This document shows positions 51,793 through 60,575 of a stretch of DNA of 64,000 nt, piece by piece. Positions within the stretch are counted from its first letter, which is position 1; each line of letters begins with the position of its first letter. Source of the stretch: COE1 sp949066965 (GTDB lineage Bacteria > Bacillota > Clostridia > Lachnospirales > Lachnospiraceae); the NCBI GenBank assembly GCA_949066965.1, contig CARTDA010000004.1, forward strand, positions 124,001-188,000. Direction: 5' to 3'. Under the pieces are notes generated by a model. That model searched no databases. It was not told the DNA's origin and saw nothing but the letters and a program-made list of their open reading frames with translations. Position numbers and translations under genes: made by a program.

Positions 51793-52721
51793 ATGAGAAG
51801 GACAGGGATTTGGAAAAGGGCGGTTTCTGGTACGTTGGCGGCGGGGCTTGTGGTTTCGGTGACGGCATGCGGCGGGGGGAAATCGGCGAGTACGGTGGAG
51901 CCTGGAACGGCAAATAACGATGCTTCACAGACGGATTTTACGGTTATGGGTGGTATGAGTGCATTGAGCAAGGGGTATGAGAACAATGAGGTTTTGAACC
52001 AGCTGCAGTCGGATGCAGGGGTGAAGATTGCTTGGAACTGTATGAGTGATTCCCTTGCGGAGCAGGTCAACATCAAGATTGCGGGTGATGACCTTCCGGA
52101 TGCGTTTATGGGTGTTGGCTTCAGCAATTATGACTTGACCAACTATGGGGAGGATGGCGTTTTCATTGACCTGACGCCGTACCTGACAGAGAAATATATG
52201 CCGAATTTAAGTAAGATTCTTGACGAGAATCCCAATATCCGCAGTGCGATTATGATGAATAACGGCGGTATGACAATGGGATATGGATGAGCATCACGGA
52301 CGCGGAGGCACAGGAAAAGTTTGGAAAGAGTGCAGGCGAGCTGAAGGGTGAGTGCGAGGTCTATGGTCCGAAGCTGATTCTGAGCGATTATTACAGCACG
52401 ACATTCAAGATGGAAGACCGCGCGATTGAGCGTCTGACAGACTTAAACGAGTTCTGGATGCCGTATGTGGACAGTGCAGTGACTTATCCGGTGGACTGTG
52501 TGTATACGCAGGAGGAGCTGGACACGATTGACAGATATAAGGCAGATTTTGAGAGCACGGTAGCTGAGCAGGAGGGTCTGTGGCTTAAGGAAGGCGGTCC
52601 GACAGACGAAGAGTGGGAGAGTTATCTTTCCACGCTGAAGGACAACTGCGGTATGGAGAAATTGCAGGAAGTATACCAGGCGGCGTATGACCGTTACGCG
52701 TCGGCAGGGGATGCGCAGTAA
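51793..52721 (+). pseudogene. ABC extracellular solute-binding lipoprotein (LplA-like), internal deletion and frameshift
   Basis: The first ORF (51793-52290) has a lipobox (VSVTACGG) and the N-terminal ~150 residues of a binding protein, ending soon after ILDENPNIRSAI. A second frame (52287-52721) starts at ITDAEAQEKFGKSAGELKG, which is the C-terminal part of the same family (YTQEELDTIDRYKADFESTV; EKLQEVYQAAYDRY). Roughly 200-250 central residues are gone and the frames do not match. Signal and ribosome site (GGAAGGG) remain intact. Confidence 0.85.
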
Positions 52722-52739
52722 AATAAAAAACAGGAGCTG

Positions 52740-54266
52740 ATGGTTAATTTACAGGCTGTCGGCGGAATGGGGGTTATTATGATGAGTCACATTTTGCGGG
52801 ATGCACGAAAATATGAGGAGACAATGGAGAAGCAGATAGCGAGGGAGGCGCGGCCGGATTTTCACCTGTCCGCGCGCGTGGGGTGGATGAACGACCCCAA
52901 TGGATTTTCCTATTACAATGGAAAATATCACATGTTTTACCAGTACCATCCATACGACTGCCACTGGGGATCCATGCACTGGGGACACGCGGTCAGCACG
53001 GATATGCTGCACTGGGAGTATCTTCCGGCGGCGCTGGCTCCCGATGAGCTCTGCGACATGGACGGATGTTTTTCGGGGAGCGCCGTCACGCTCGCGGATG
53101 GCAGACAGCTGCTGATGTATACCGGCGTGGTGAAGGAACGCCAGCGGGGCAGGGAATCCAGGGAGGTACAGACACAGTGCCTTGCTGTGGGCGATGGCAT
53201 CGATTACGAGAAGTATGAAAAGAACCCTGTGCTGGACAAAAAGGATTTGCCGGAGGGCAGCAGCAGATATGATTTCCGGGATCCCAAGATGTGGCAGAAT
53301 GAAGATGGCGCCTATTGCTGTGTCGTGGGAAGCCGTCCGGCTGACGGCAGCGGACAGATTTTACTGTATACCAGCCCTGACGGATTCCAGTGGAAGTTCA
53401 AGAGCGTGCTTGCCGCCAACAACAACCGTTTTGGAAAAATGTGGGAATGTCCGGACTTTTTCCGGCTGGACGGAAAATGGGTGCTGCTCACCAGTCCGCA
53501 GGATATGCTTCCGCAGAGCTTTGAGTACCACAATGGAAATGGGACGCTCTGCCTGATCGGCGAGTTTGATGAAGAGACCGGAAAATTTCAGGAAGAGCAT
53601 GACCAGTCTGTTGACTATGGCATTGACTTTTACGCGCCGCAGACAGTGCTCACGCCGGACGGACGCCGCGTCATGATGGGATGGATGCAGAACTGGGACA
53701 CCTGCCAGCAGCGGACGACAGACGTATTGTGGTTCGGGCAGATGAGCCTGCCGCGCGAACTGTCTGTTAAAAACGGCAGGCTGTATCAGGCGCCGCTGCG
53801 CGAGCTGGAGGCGTTCCGCTCCAATAAGGTGGATTATCAGGATGTCACATTTTCGGACGTGATGGAGCTGGAAGGCATCCGCGGGCGCAGGGTGGATATC
53901 GAGCTGACGATTCGCCCGGGGGAGGAAGGGAACCTCTACCACAAGTTTGCGCTCCGCTTTGCGCAGAATGAGAAGTACCAGACTTCGCTGAGCTTCCGCC
54001 CGAGAGAGTCCATTTTAAAGGTGGACAGGAAACATTCCGGTTCCAGGAGGGCAATTATCCACCAGCGGCGCAGCAAGGTGAACAGCATAAACGGGGAACT
54101 GAAATTAAGGGTTATCCTTGACCGGTTCAGCGTTGAGGTGTTTGTCAACGATGGGGAACAGGTTCTGAGCGCAATCCTGTATACGGGGCAGTCTGCGGAC
54201 GGCATTTCCTTCTATGCGGACGGAACGGTGTGCATGGACATCGTGAAATATGATTTGATTGTATGA
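52740..54266 (+). CDS. Glycoside hydrolase family 32 (sucrose/fructan hydrolase)
   Basis: A 508-aa GH32 enzyme. The nucleophile motif WMNDPNG is near residue 50; FRDPKMW supplies the RDP transition-state Asp and MWECPDFF the acid/base Glu. The C-terminal beta-sandwich ends in FVNDGEQVLSA. No signal peptide, so it acts inside the cell on sucrose or short fructans taken up by the neighbouring (now broken) importer. Start is uncertain: ATG 52740 has AGGAG only 3 bases away, ATG 52779 has GGGGG at 5 bases. The gene looks intact. Confidence 0.92.
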   Translation: MVNLQAVGGMGVIMMSHILRDARKYEETMEKQIAREARPDFHLSARVGWMNDPNGFSYYNGKYHMFYQYHPYDCHWGSMHWGHAVSTDMLHWEYLPAALAPDELCDMDGCFSGSAVTLADGRQLLMYTGVVKERQRGRESREVQTQCLAVGDGIDYEKYEKNPVLDKKDLPEGSSRYDFRDPKMWQNEDGAYCCVVGSRPADGSGQILLYTSPDGFQWKFKSVLAANNNRFGKMWECPDFFRLDGKWVLLTSPQDMLPQSFEYHNGNGTLCLIGEFDEETGKFQEEHDQSVDYGIDFYAPQTVLTPDGRRVMMGWMQNWDTCQQRTTDVLWFGQMSLPRELSVKNGRLYQAPLRELEAFRSNKVDYQDVTFSDVMELEGIRGRRVDIELTIRPGEEGNLYHKFALRFAQNEKYQTSLSFRPRESILKVDRKHSGSRRAIIHQRRSKVNSINGELKLRVILDRFSVEVFVNDGEQVLSAILYTGQSADGISFYADGTVCMDIVKYDLIV

Positions 54267-54720
54267 TGGAAAGCCAGATGGGAATCATCGTGGCGGGATT
54301 AAGCGGACGATCTGCATATGTATGGGCTTTCCATGTGAAAAGAGGTGCAGCAGGGCGTATTACAAGTATAAATACTGACATTTGTGAATGGAGCTGCAGC
54401 GCAGGGTTTAGCAGCGGAATTTCCGGACAGTTTTGCTGATAGGAAAGTTTTTCATCGAAAGCGTATCTGTTTGTTAACAATTTATGAATATTGTTCGATA
54501 TAAAAAGTAAATAAAACAAGGATGACGCAATATGCATGGTAAATTTCGCGTGCCGTGCATATATATACTCACGACAGATGAAATCTGCCGTGGGTATCGC
54601 GCCAGCCGCAGCCGCGAAGCGGCATATTTCCTTATGCGGCTGTGTGCATAGCTTTATACTGAGCGGTCAGTCTTTTCGACCGCCAGTATAATATCTGTCT
54701 AAATCACGGAGGATGATGGC
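54267..54720. other. Intergenic region with composite hairpin repeat
   Basis: 454 bp without a gene. The first ~290 bp hold nothing recognisable; 54561-54690 is the composite repeat described separately; a ribosome site (GGAGG) for the next gene follows. Confidence 0.6.
54561..54690. repeat. Composite three-hairpin repeat (left copy)
   Basis: Three modules in order: an ACTCACGGCAGAT-type palindrome (54561-54597), a GCCGC/GCGGC-rich hairpin (AGCCGCGAAGCGGC, then CCTTATGCGGC), and a CTGGCGGTCAG-type palindrome (54656-54690). The same three modules occur in reverse order and orientation at 61184-61309. Confidence 0.85.
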
Positions 54721-55602
54721 ATGAATATGATGGGAACAAGTAGTCTGGTAATCAGCAAGACAAATGCAAAGAGACTGGAAATCAGGGACGGTAGTGGCAA
54801 GGTGGTCGGTTCTGTCTCAATCAGAAAGAGCAAGCCGCAGAAGGTAAAGAAGAAAAGACTTCCATATAGCTTTAAGGAAATATCGACGAGGCTGTTAAAC
54901 ACAAAAAAATCCGGCAATGCGCATCAGGTGCTGCTCAGCGCGAAGCAGAAGGTGTCGTCACTGCGCCTGATGTACAAGGGCGGCGTGTATGATGATGACG
55001 AGGTTTTTGCGGCATTGATGCATGCGCAGGCGATTGCGAGGGTAGCAAAGAAGCGCATGAAGCACCTTGAGGAGGAAGAGCGGGCAGGGAAAAAAGGCGG
55101 TTTCTGCGAGGCAGACCTCGAGGAAAAAATAGATGAGGCGACCGACAAACAGATTCACCAGGAAGAGGAGGAACATGCGAATGCAGAGCTTGACATGCGG
55201 CGAATGCAGAAGCTCATGGAACAGTATGAGCGGATGATGCGCGAGGCGATGAGAGAGCTTGAGCAGCTGGACAATATGGACGAACTCTCCGAGGAGATGG
55301 GAGTTGACGGGGAAGTCAGCATGGATCCCGAGGACCTGGAGCTGATGAAGAAAAAACACCGTGCTGACGAGTTAAGGGAAATTATGGAAGCCGACATGAA
55401 GTACCTGAAATTTATGTTTGACAAGCTTGAGAAAGAAAAACAGAGCAACAGCAGTGGCAGCAGCTTCGGCCTGGGAACCGACAGCAGCAGTGGTGGCAGC
55501 GAGAATGTCTCATTGCAGCTGGGAGGGGTGGATATTCCCGTCGAAGCCGCACCCGATGCGATTGAGGTCGTTGAGGGGGGCGCTGTCGATGCGATGGCAT
55601 AA
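54721..55602 (+). CDS. Hypothetical coiled-coil protein (293 aa)
   Basis: No family recognised. A basic N-terminal part (SIRKSKPQKVKKKRLPY; SFKEISTRLLNTKKSG) is followed by a long acidic/basic coiled coil (~110-235: MQKLMEQYERMMREAMRELE, KKHRADELREIMEADMKYLK) and a Ser/Gly-rich low-complexity tail. No signal or membrane segment. GGAGG lies 7 bases before ATG. A factor-independent terminator follows, so it is a single-gene unit. The pattern suggests a structural or filament-associated cytosolic protein; this is a guess. Confidence 0.7.
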   Translation: MNMMGTSSLVISKTNAKRLEIRDGSGKVVGSVSIRKSKPQKVKKKRLPYSFKEISTRLLNTKKSGNAHQVLLSAKQKVSSLRLMYKGGVYDDDEVFAALMHAQAIARVAKKRMKHLEEEERAGKKGGFCEADLEEKIDEATDKQIHQEEEEHANAELDMRRMQKLMEQYERMMREAMRELEQLDNMDELSEEMGVDGEVSMDPEDLELMKKKHRADELREIMEADMKYLKFMFDKLEKEKQSNSSGSSFGLGTDSSSGGSENVSLQLGGVDIPVEAAPDAIEVVEGGAVDAMA

Positions 55603-55619
55603 GATTCGGTATAAAAAGT

Positions 55620-55660
55620 TCCGCATTACTTGAAGTTTCAAGAATGCGGATTTTTTTTGT
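55620..55660 (+). terminator. Terminator
   Basis: CCGCATTACTTGAA, short loop, TTCAAGAATGCGG followed by eight T's. Confidence 0.92.
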
Positions 55661-55667
55661 GCCCCTA

Positions 55668-55703
55668 TTGACAAGTGGGAAGGAAAGTGGTAATATATCC
55701 CAC
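55668..55703 (+). promoter_or_regulatory. Promoter and possible operator of the CO-dehydrogenase-like operon
   Basis: TTGACA (55668-55673), 17-bp spacer, TAATAT (55691-55696). An inverted repeat GTGGGA (55675-55680) and TCCCAC (55698-55703) brackets the spacer and the start region, as expected for a repressor or activator site. About 60 bp separate it from the ATG. Confidence 0.65.
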
Positions 55704-55754
55704 ATATCATATATAACAAGTAGGAATACTATAAAATAAACGGAGAACAATAAG

Positions 55755-57842
55755 ATGAAAAAACCAGCAAGACAGGAACACCACCATCGCAGCATCATAG
55801 GATTTGACCGCAACGGAATCCCCAAGGTACTGATTCCGGCAGACAGCCACACGCATACGCACACGGATGGAAACGGAAACAGTACCGAGCATTCCCATGC
55901 GGACGACATCACGCAGGATTACATGAAAGCAGTCGCGGAGTACCGCAAAACATTTCCGTCCAAACAGGATGTGCTTGACAAGACACCGGATCCGGCAGTC
56001 AGGGAAATGCTGCTGCGGATGGAACAGCTGGGACACGACACCGTATTTGACCGTTTCGACGCGCAGAAACCACAGTGCAGCTTCGGCATGTGCGGTACCT
56101 GCTGCAAAATCTGTAACATGGGACCATGCCGGATTACGGAGAAAAGCCCCCGCGGCGTCTGCGGCGCGGACGCCGACCTGATTGTGGCAAGGAATTTACT
56201 GCGCGGCGCGGCGGCAGGAGTGGCGCAGCATGGGATACATGCGCGGGAAGTCATCCTGGCGCTCAAATGGGCGGCAGAGGGGAAGCTCGACGTTCCGATT
56301 GTCGGCGAATACAAGATACGGAGTATGGCGGAGGCGTTTGGCATCCCGATAAAACGCCGCCAAATCAAAAATATTGCAATTGACCTTGCCGACGCCCTGC
56401 TTGCCGATTTGTCGCGCACCGAGCCGGAAGCCTGCCAGACCATCAGGGCATGTGCGCCGCCCGAGCGGCAGAAAGTGTGGGAGGAGCTTGACATACTGCC
56501 CATCAGCGCATACCACGAGGTTTTTGAGGCGTATCATAAGACAGGATGCGCGACGGATGGGGACTGGAAAAGCATCATGAAACAGTTCCTGCGCTGCGGT
56601 CTGGCATTTACATTCAGCGGCGTCGTGGGAACCTCCATCGCGACGGACGCACTGCTTGGCGTGGGCGACAGGGTGACGGCAAAGACCAACATCGGTGCGC
56701 TCAAAAAGGGCTATGTGAATATCGCGGTACATGGGCATCTGCCCGTGCTGGTCAGGGAAATCGTAAAGACCGGGTACAGTGAAGCTTTTCAGAAGCTGGC
56801 AGAAGAAAAAGGGGCAAAGGGCATACAGTTCTACGGAATCTGCTGTTCGGGGCTGTCCGCCATGTATCGTTACGCGGGCGTGATTCCGCTGTCCAATGCT
56901 GTCAGTGCGGAGCTGGTACTGGGGACAGGCGCGCTGGATTTGTGGGTTGCGGACGTGCAGGAGGTCTATCCGTCCATTATGGATGTGGCGCGCTGCTATA
57001 AGGCCGTCGTCGTGACGACAAGTGATTCGGCGCGGCTGCCAGGTGCGGAGCACATCGGGTATGACCATCACCATTCTAATATAGAAGAAACACGGAAAAT
57101 TGCGGAGAAAATCGTGACGCGCGCAATCGAGAGCTTTGAGCAGCGCAAAGGAATGCCGGTGTTTATCCCGCCGTACGAGGTGGAGGCAGAAGTCGGGTTT
57201 TCCGTGGAGTATGTCCACAAGCATTTTGGCAGCATGAAACCGCTTGCGGAGGCGCTGGTGCGGGGGGATATCCTCGGAATTGTCAATATGGTCGGCTGTA
57301 ATAATCCCAAAGTCCTGTATGAAAAAGCCATTCTGGATGTGGCGGATGTGCTGCTCAAGAATAATGTCCTGATACTGACAAACGGCTGTGCATCCTTCCC
57401 GCTGATGAAGCTGGGATACTGCCAGACATCAGAGTCCGCATATGGGAAAACAGGTGAGCGGCTCAGGAAATTTTTGGAGCCGGAGCTTCCGCCGGTATGG
57501 CATGTGGGAGAATGTATCGACAATACAAGGTCATCTGGAATTTTTGCGGGAATCGCAGGAGCGCTTGGAAAAAATATATATGAAATGCCATATGCGTTCA
57601 CGTCGCCGGAGTGGTCCAATGAAAAAGGAATTGACGCGGCACTTGGCTTCCGCCTGATGGGCGTGAACAGCTACCACTGTGTCGAGGCGCAGATTTATGG
57701 TTCGCAGAATGTCATGACTTTTTTGAAAAAGACGACGGCGGAGACGCTCGGCGCCGTGATGTATGTGGACGCTGACCCCGCCGCGCTCGGTGAAAAAATC
57801 GTTGCGGATATCAGGGAAAAACGAAAAGTGCTTGGCTGGTGA
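55755..57842 (+). CDS. cooS: Divergent anaerobic Ni-CO-dehydrogenase-like protein with His-rich N-terminus
   Basis: A 695-aa CooS-family protein. The D/B-cluster cysteines are present (C108, C116, C117, C120, C125, C136). Against the C. hydrogenoformans enzyme (recalled, not searched) the C-cluster ligands HGH (326-328), GICC (363-364), C515 (VGCNN), C545 (NGCAS) and C587 (GECIDN) are kept, but the Cys of DxQC is Glu403 (DVQEVYPS). Residues 1-50 are an extension rich in His (HHH, HTHTHT, HSH), a likely Ni-binding arm. No cooC, cooF or acs genes adjoin. It heads an operon with an ABC importer. Whether it oxidises CO is doubtful. Confidence 0.85.
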   Translation: MKKPARQEHHHRSIIGFDRNGIPKVLIPADSHTHTHTDGNGNSTEHSHADDITQDYMKAVAEYRKTFPSKQDVLDKTPDPAVREMLLRMEQLGHDTVFDRFDAQKPQCSFGMCGTCCKICNMGPCRITEKSPRGVCGADADLIVARNLLRGAAAGVAQHGIHAREVILALKWAAEGKLDVPIVGEYKIRSMAEAFGIPIKRRQIKNIAIDLADALLADLSRTEPEACQTIRACAPPERQKVWEELDILPISAYHEVFEAYHKTGCATDGDWKSIMKQFLRCGLAFTFSGVVGTSIATDALLGVGDRVTAKTNIGALKKGYVNIAVHGHLPVLVREIVKTGYSEAFQKLAEEKGAKGIQFYGICCSGLSAMYRYAGVIPLSNAVSAELVLGTGALDLWVADVQEVYPSIMDVARCYKAVVVTTSDSARLPGAEHIGYDHHHSNIEETRKIAEKIVTRAIESFEQRKGMPVFIPPYEVEAEVGFSVEYVHKHFGSMKPLAEALVRGDILGIVNMVGCNNPKVLYEKAILDVADVLLKNNVLILTNGCASFPLMKLGYCQTSESAYGKTGERLRKFLEPELPPVWHVGECIDNTRSSGIFAGIAGALGKNIYEMPYAFTSPEWSNEKGIDAALGFRLMGVNSYHCVEAQIYGSQNVMTFLKKTTAETLGAVMYVDADPAALGEKIVADIREKRKVLGW

Positions 57843-57886
57843 GCCAGAGTGTGGACAAAAAAGCAGGAAAAGGGAGATTATGAAAA

Positions 57887-58891
57887 ATGAGAAAACCATA
57901 TAAAAAGAAACAATGGACAGGGCTGCTTGGTGCGGCAGTGATTGCGGCGGCTGTGATAACCGGATGCGGCAGCAGATGGCAGGATGCCGGGAAACAGCAG
58001 GAAACCAATGCGGAGGAAAGTCTGGCAGAAAACACGAAGACTGTCGTGACAATTGGCTATCTGCCGATTACGCATGCGCTGGCAGTTTTTGAGGAGAAGG
58101 AATTGCTCGAGGCAGAGGATGCGCAGTTGCAGATTGCGCTGCAAAAGTTTGGCTCGTGGACGGATTTGACAGACGCCCTGAATGCAGGGCAGATTGACGG
58201 TGCCTCGATGCTCGTGGAGCTTGCGATGGGCGCGTCAAGCCGCGGGATTGGGTTAAAGGCGGTCGCACTCGGGCACCGTGACGGCAATGTCGTGGTAGTG
58301 TCTGACAAAATTGAGTCGGCGGCTGACCTTAAAGGAAAGACCTTTGCGATACCCTCAAACCAGTCCTCGCACAATATTCTGTTAAACGACCTGCTTGCCG
58401 GGGCTGGTCTGGCGCGGGAAGATGTGAATGTTGTCCAGCTTCCGCCGGCAGAGATGCCCTCATCGCTTGCAGGAAAAGCGATTGACGGTTACTGCGTTGC
58501 GGAACCGTTCGGTGCGCAGGCGGTCGTGAGCGGAGTCGGGCATGTCCTGTGCAAATCAGAAGAGCTGTGGGAAAATTCGATTTGCTGCGCGCTGGTGCTG
58601 CGAGATGATTTCATCGACAGCCATGGCGAGGATGCGGCACTTCTGGCAGAATATTACAACCAGGCAGGGGATGCACTGACGGATGAAAAAAAGCTGGCTG
58701 TCGCGGAGCAGTATCTCGGACAGGACAGGAAAGTGCTTGCGGAATCCCTTGCATGGATTTCCTTTGACAATCTCGCAATTGGTGAAGCGGACTATGAACT
58801 CCTTGCAGAGAAGGTGAAAAAGGACAATATTCTCGAAAACCCGCCATCCTATGAGGCGTTTGTGTGGCAGAAAGGCGGGGAGTACAGATGA
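57887..58891 (+). CDS. NitT/TauT-type ABC substrate-binding lipoprotein
   Basis: A 334-aa binding protein of the NMT1/SsuA type. A lipoprotein signal ends at VITGCGS (Cys27). The mature part shows VTIGYLPITHALAVFEEKEL, DALNAGQIDGASMLVELA, LKGKTFAIP and the AEPFGAQAV hinge segment. It starts 44 bp after the cooS-like gene and overlaps the permease gene by 4 bases. Family ligands include sulfonates, nitrate, pyrimidines and bicarbonate; the actual ligand is not evident. Confidence 0.9.
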   Translation: MRKPYKKKQWTGLLGAAVIAAAVITGCGSRWQDAGKQQETNAEESLAENTKTVVTIGYLPITHALAVFEEKELLEAEDAQLQIALQKFGSWTDLTDALNAGQIDGASMLVELAMGASSRGIGLKAVALGHRDGNVVVVSDKIESAADLKGKTFAIPSNQSSHNILLNDLLAGAGLAREDVNVVQLPPAEMPSSLAGKAIDGYCVAEPFGAQAVVSGVGHVLCKSEELWENSICCALVLRDDFIDSHGEDAALLAEYYNQAGDALTDEKKLAVAEQYLGQDRKVLAESLAWISFDNLAIGEADYELLAEKVKKDNILENPPSYEAFVWQKGGEYR

Positions 58892-59658
58892 GAATAAAGC
58901 TGGAAAAGAAAGTGTGGTGCACTGCCGTGTCGCTGCTTGTGCTGCTTGCGGTATGGGAGGCAGCCGTGCTGATTGGCAGTTTTCCGGAGGTATTGTTTCC
59001 GTCACCAATAAGCGTGTGGAACGCGTTCTGGCAATTATGGACGGACGGTCTGCCCGGCAGCAGTTCGAGAGTGGTACTGGGCGTGCACATTCTCGTCAGC
59101 CTGAAACGGTTTGCTGCCGGCTATGTCGGCTCGGTCGTCACGGCGGTCGCAGCGGGGCTTTTGCTTGGGTGGTTTTTCAGGGTGTTTTCCTACATCAATC
59201 CCATCGTGCAGCTTGTCAGGCCGATTGCCCCCGTTGCGTGGATGCCGTTTATCGTCCTCTGGTTCGGAATCGGTGATGCACCGGCGGTCGCAATCATATT
59301 CCTCGCAGGATTTTTTCCGGTACTGCTGTCCACGGTGGCGGCAGTGGAGCATATGGAGCCTGTATACCGCAAGGTGGCGCGCAATTTCGGGTTGTCGCAG
59401 GCGCAGACCTTATACAAGGTCGTATTTCCGGCGGCATTTCCACAGATTATGAACAGCCTGCGCCTGGCGCTGGGAACTGCATGGATTTTCCTCGTGTCGG
59501 GTGAGATGGTGGGGGCACAGTCGGGGCTTGGATTTCTGATTATGGATGCCAAAAACTGCCTGCGTTCCGATGCCCTGCTTGCCACGATGATTACGATAGG
59601 CATCATCGGCCTGCTGCTGGACTGGGGAATCCGCAGGCTGGAAAAATTTGTTTTATAA
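58888..59658 (+). CDS. NitT/TauT-type ABC permease
   Basis: ATG 58888 overlaps the binding-protein stop (ATGA), giving 256 aa with six helices. The EAA loop reads VARNFGLSQAQTLYKVVFPA, and RPIAPVAWMPFIVLWFGIGD is the classic SsuC/TauC segment. It forms the channel with the ATPase that follows. Confidence 0.92.
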   Translation: MRIKLEKKVWCTAVSLLVLLAVWEAAVLIGSFPEVLFPSPISVWNAFWQLWTDGLPGSSSRVVLGVHILVSLKRFAAGYVGSVVTAVAAGLLLGWFFRVFSYINPIVQLVRPIAPVAWMPFIVLWFGIGDAPAVAIIFLAGFFPVLLSTVAAVEHMEPVYRKVARNFGLSQAQTLYKVVFPAAFPQIMNSLRLALGTAWIFLVSGEMVGAQSGLGFLIMDAKNCLRSDALLATMITIGIIGLLLDWGIRRLEKFVL

Positions 59659-59689
59659 AAATTGAATCATAAAAGACAGGAGAAAACAG

Positions 59690-60460
59690 ATGTATATTTG
59701 TGTAGAGGATGTGTCCGTAAACTACCAACAGGGCGGCAGTACCTTTGAGGCGCTCAAAAATGTGTCGCTCTCCATAGAACGAGGAGAGTTTATCTGCCTT
59801 TTAGGACCATCGGGATGCGGCAAGTCCACGCTGTTAAACCTCCTTGCGGGATTCGAAAAGCCTGCAAGGGGGCGGGTGTTTATCGGGGAAAGACAGGTGA
59901 CAGCGCCATCGCCAAAGTATCTCACAATCTTTCAGAATTATGGGCTGTTTCCATGGAGATCCGTACTGCATAATGTGGAGCTTGGGCTGGAAGCAAAGAA
60001 AATGAATCGAAAGGAGCGCAGGCAGCAGGCACTGAAATACCTGGACATGGTAGGGCTTGTGCAGGCAAAGGACAAAAAGCCGTGCCAGCTGTCGGGCGGT
60101 ATGCAGCAGCGCGTGGCGATTGCAAGGGCGCTCGCGGCAGATCCGGAAATCCTTTTTATGGACGAACCGTTTGGCGCACTGGACGCAATCACGCGCATGA
60201 AGCTGCAGGACGATATTTTGCGAATCTGCAAGGACGAGGGCAAGACTATCGTGTTTGTCACGCACGACATTGAGGAGGCGGTGTTTCTGGCTGACCGCAT
60301 CGTCGTGATGGAGGCGAATCCGGGCAGCGTGCAGGGCATTGTGAAGGTGGAAATGCCGCACGAACGGGACAGGACATCCGATGATTTTATCGTTATCCGG
60401 GACAGGGTGTTTGCAATGATGCACCTGAAAAAGGAAAAAGAGGTCGAGTACTACATATAG
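59690..60460 (+). CDS. NitT/TauT-type ABC ATPase
   Basis: A 256-aa SsuB/TauB-like ATPase: Walker A GPSGCGKST, Q-loop IFQNYGLFPW, signature LSGGMQQRV, Walker B ILFMDEPFGALD, and H-loop VTHDIEEA. AGGAG precedes ATG. It completes the cooS-linked importer. Confidence 0.95.
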   Translation: MYICVEDVSVNYQQGGSTFEALKNVSLSIERGEFICLLGPSGCGKSTLLNLLAGFEKPARGRVFIGERQVTAPSPKYLTIFQNYGLFPWRSVLHNVELGLEAKKMNRKERRQQALKYLDMVGLVQAKDKKPCQLSGGMQQRVAIARALAADPEILFMDEPFGALDAITRMKLQDDILRICKDEGKTIVFVTHDIEEAVFLADRIVVMEANPGSVQGIVKVEMPHERDRTSDDFIVIRDRVFAMMHLKKEKEVEYYI

Positions 60461-60575
60461 CATAGCTTTTGTTTGTGTAGTTTTACCATTTTTATGCTTA
60501 TTTTCATAAAGTTTCTAGTATATTTTCCGATATTGTGATAAAATATATCTAACAAATTGAAAAGGAGCTGGTAAT

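Noticed and set aside
56196..57224. 342-codon minus-strand ORF inside the CODH-like gene
   Set aside because: Antisense shadow; the plus-strand frame carries conserved cluster motifs.
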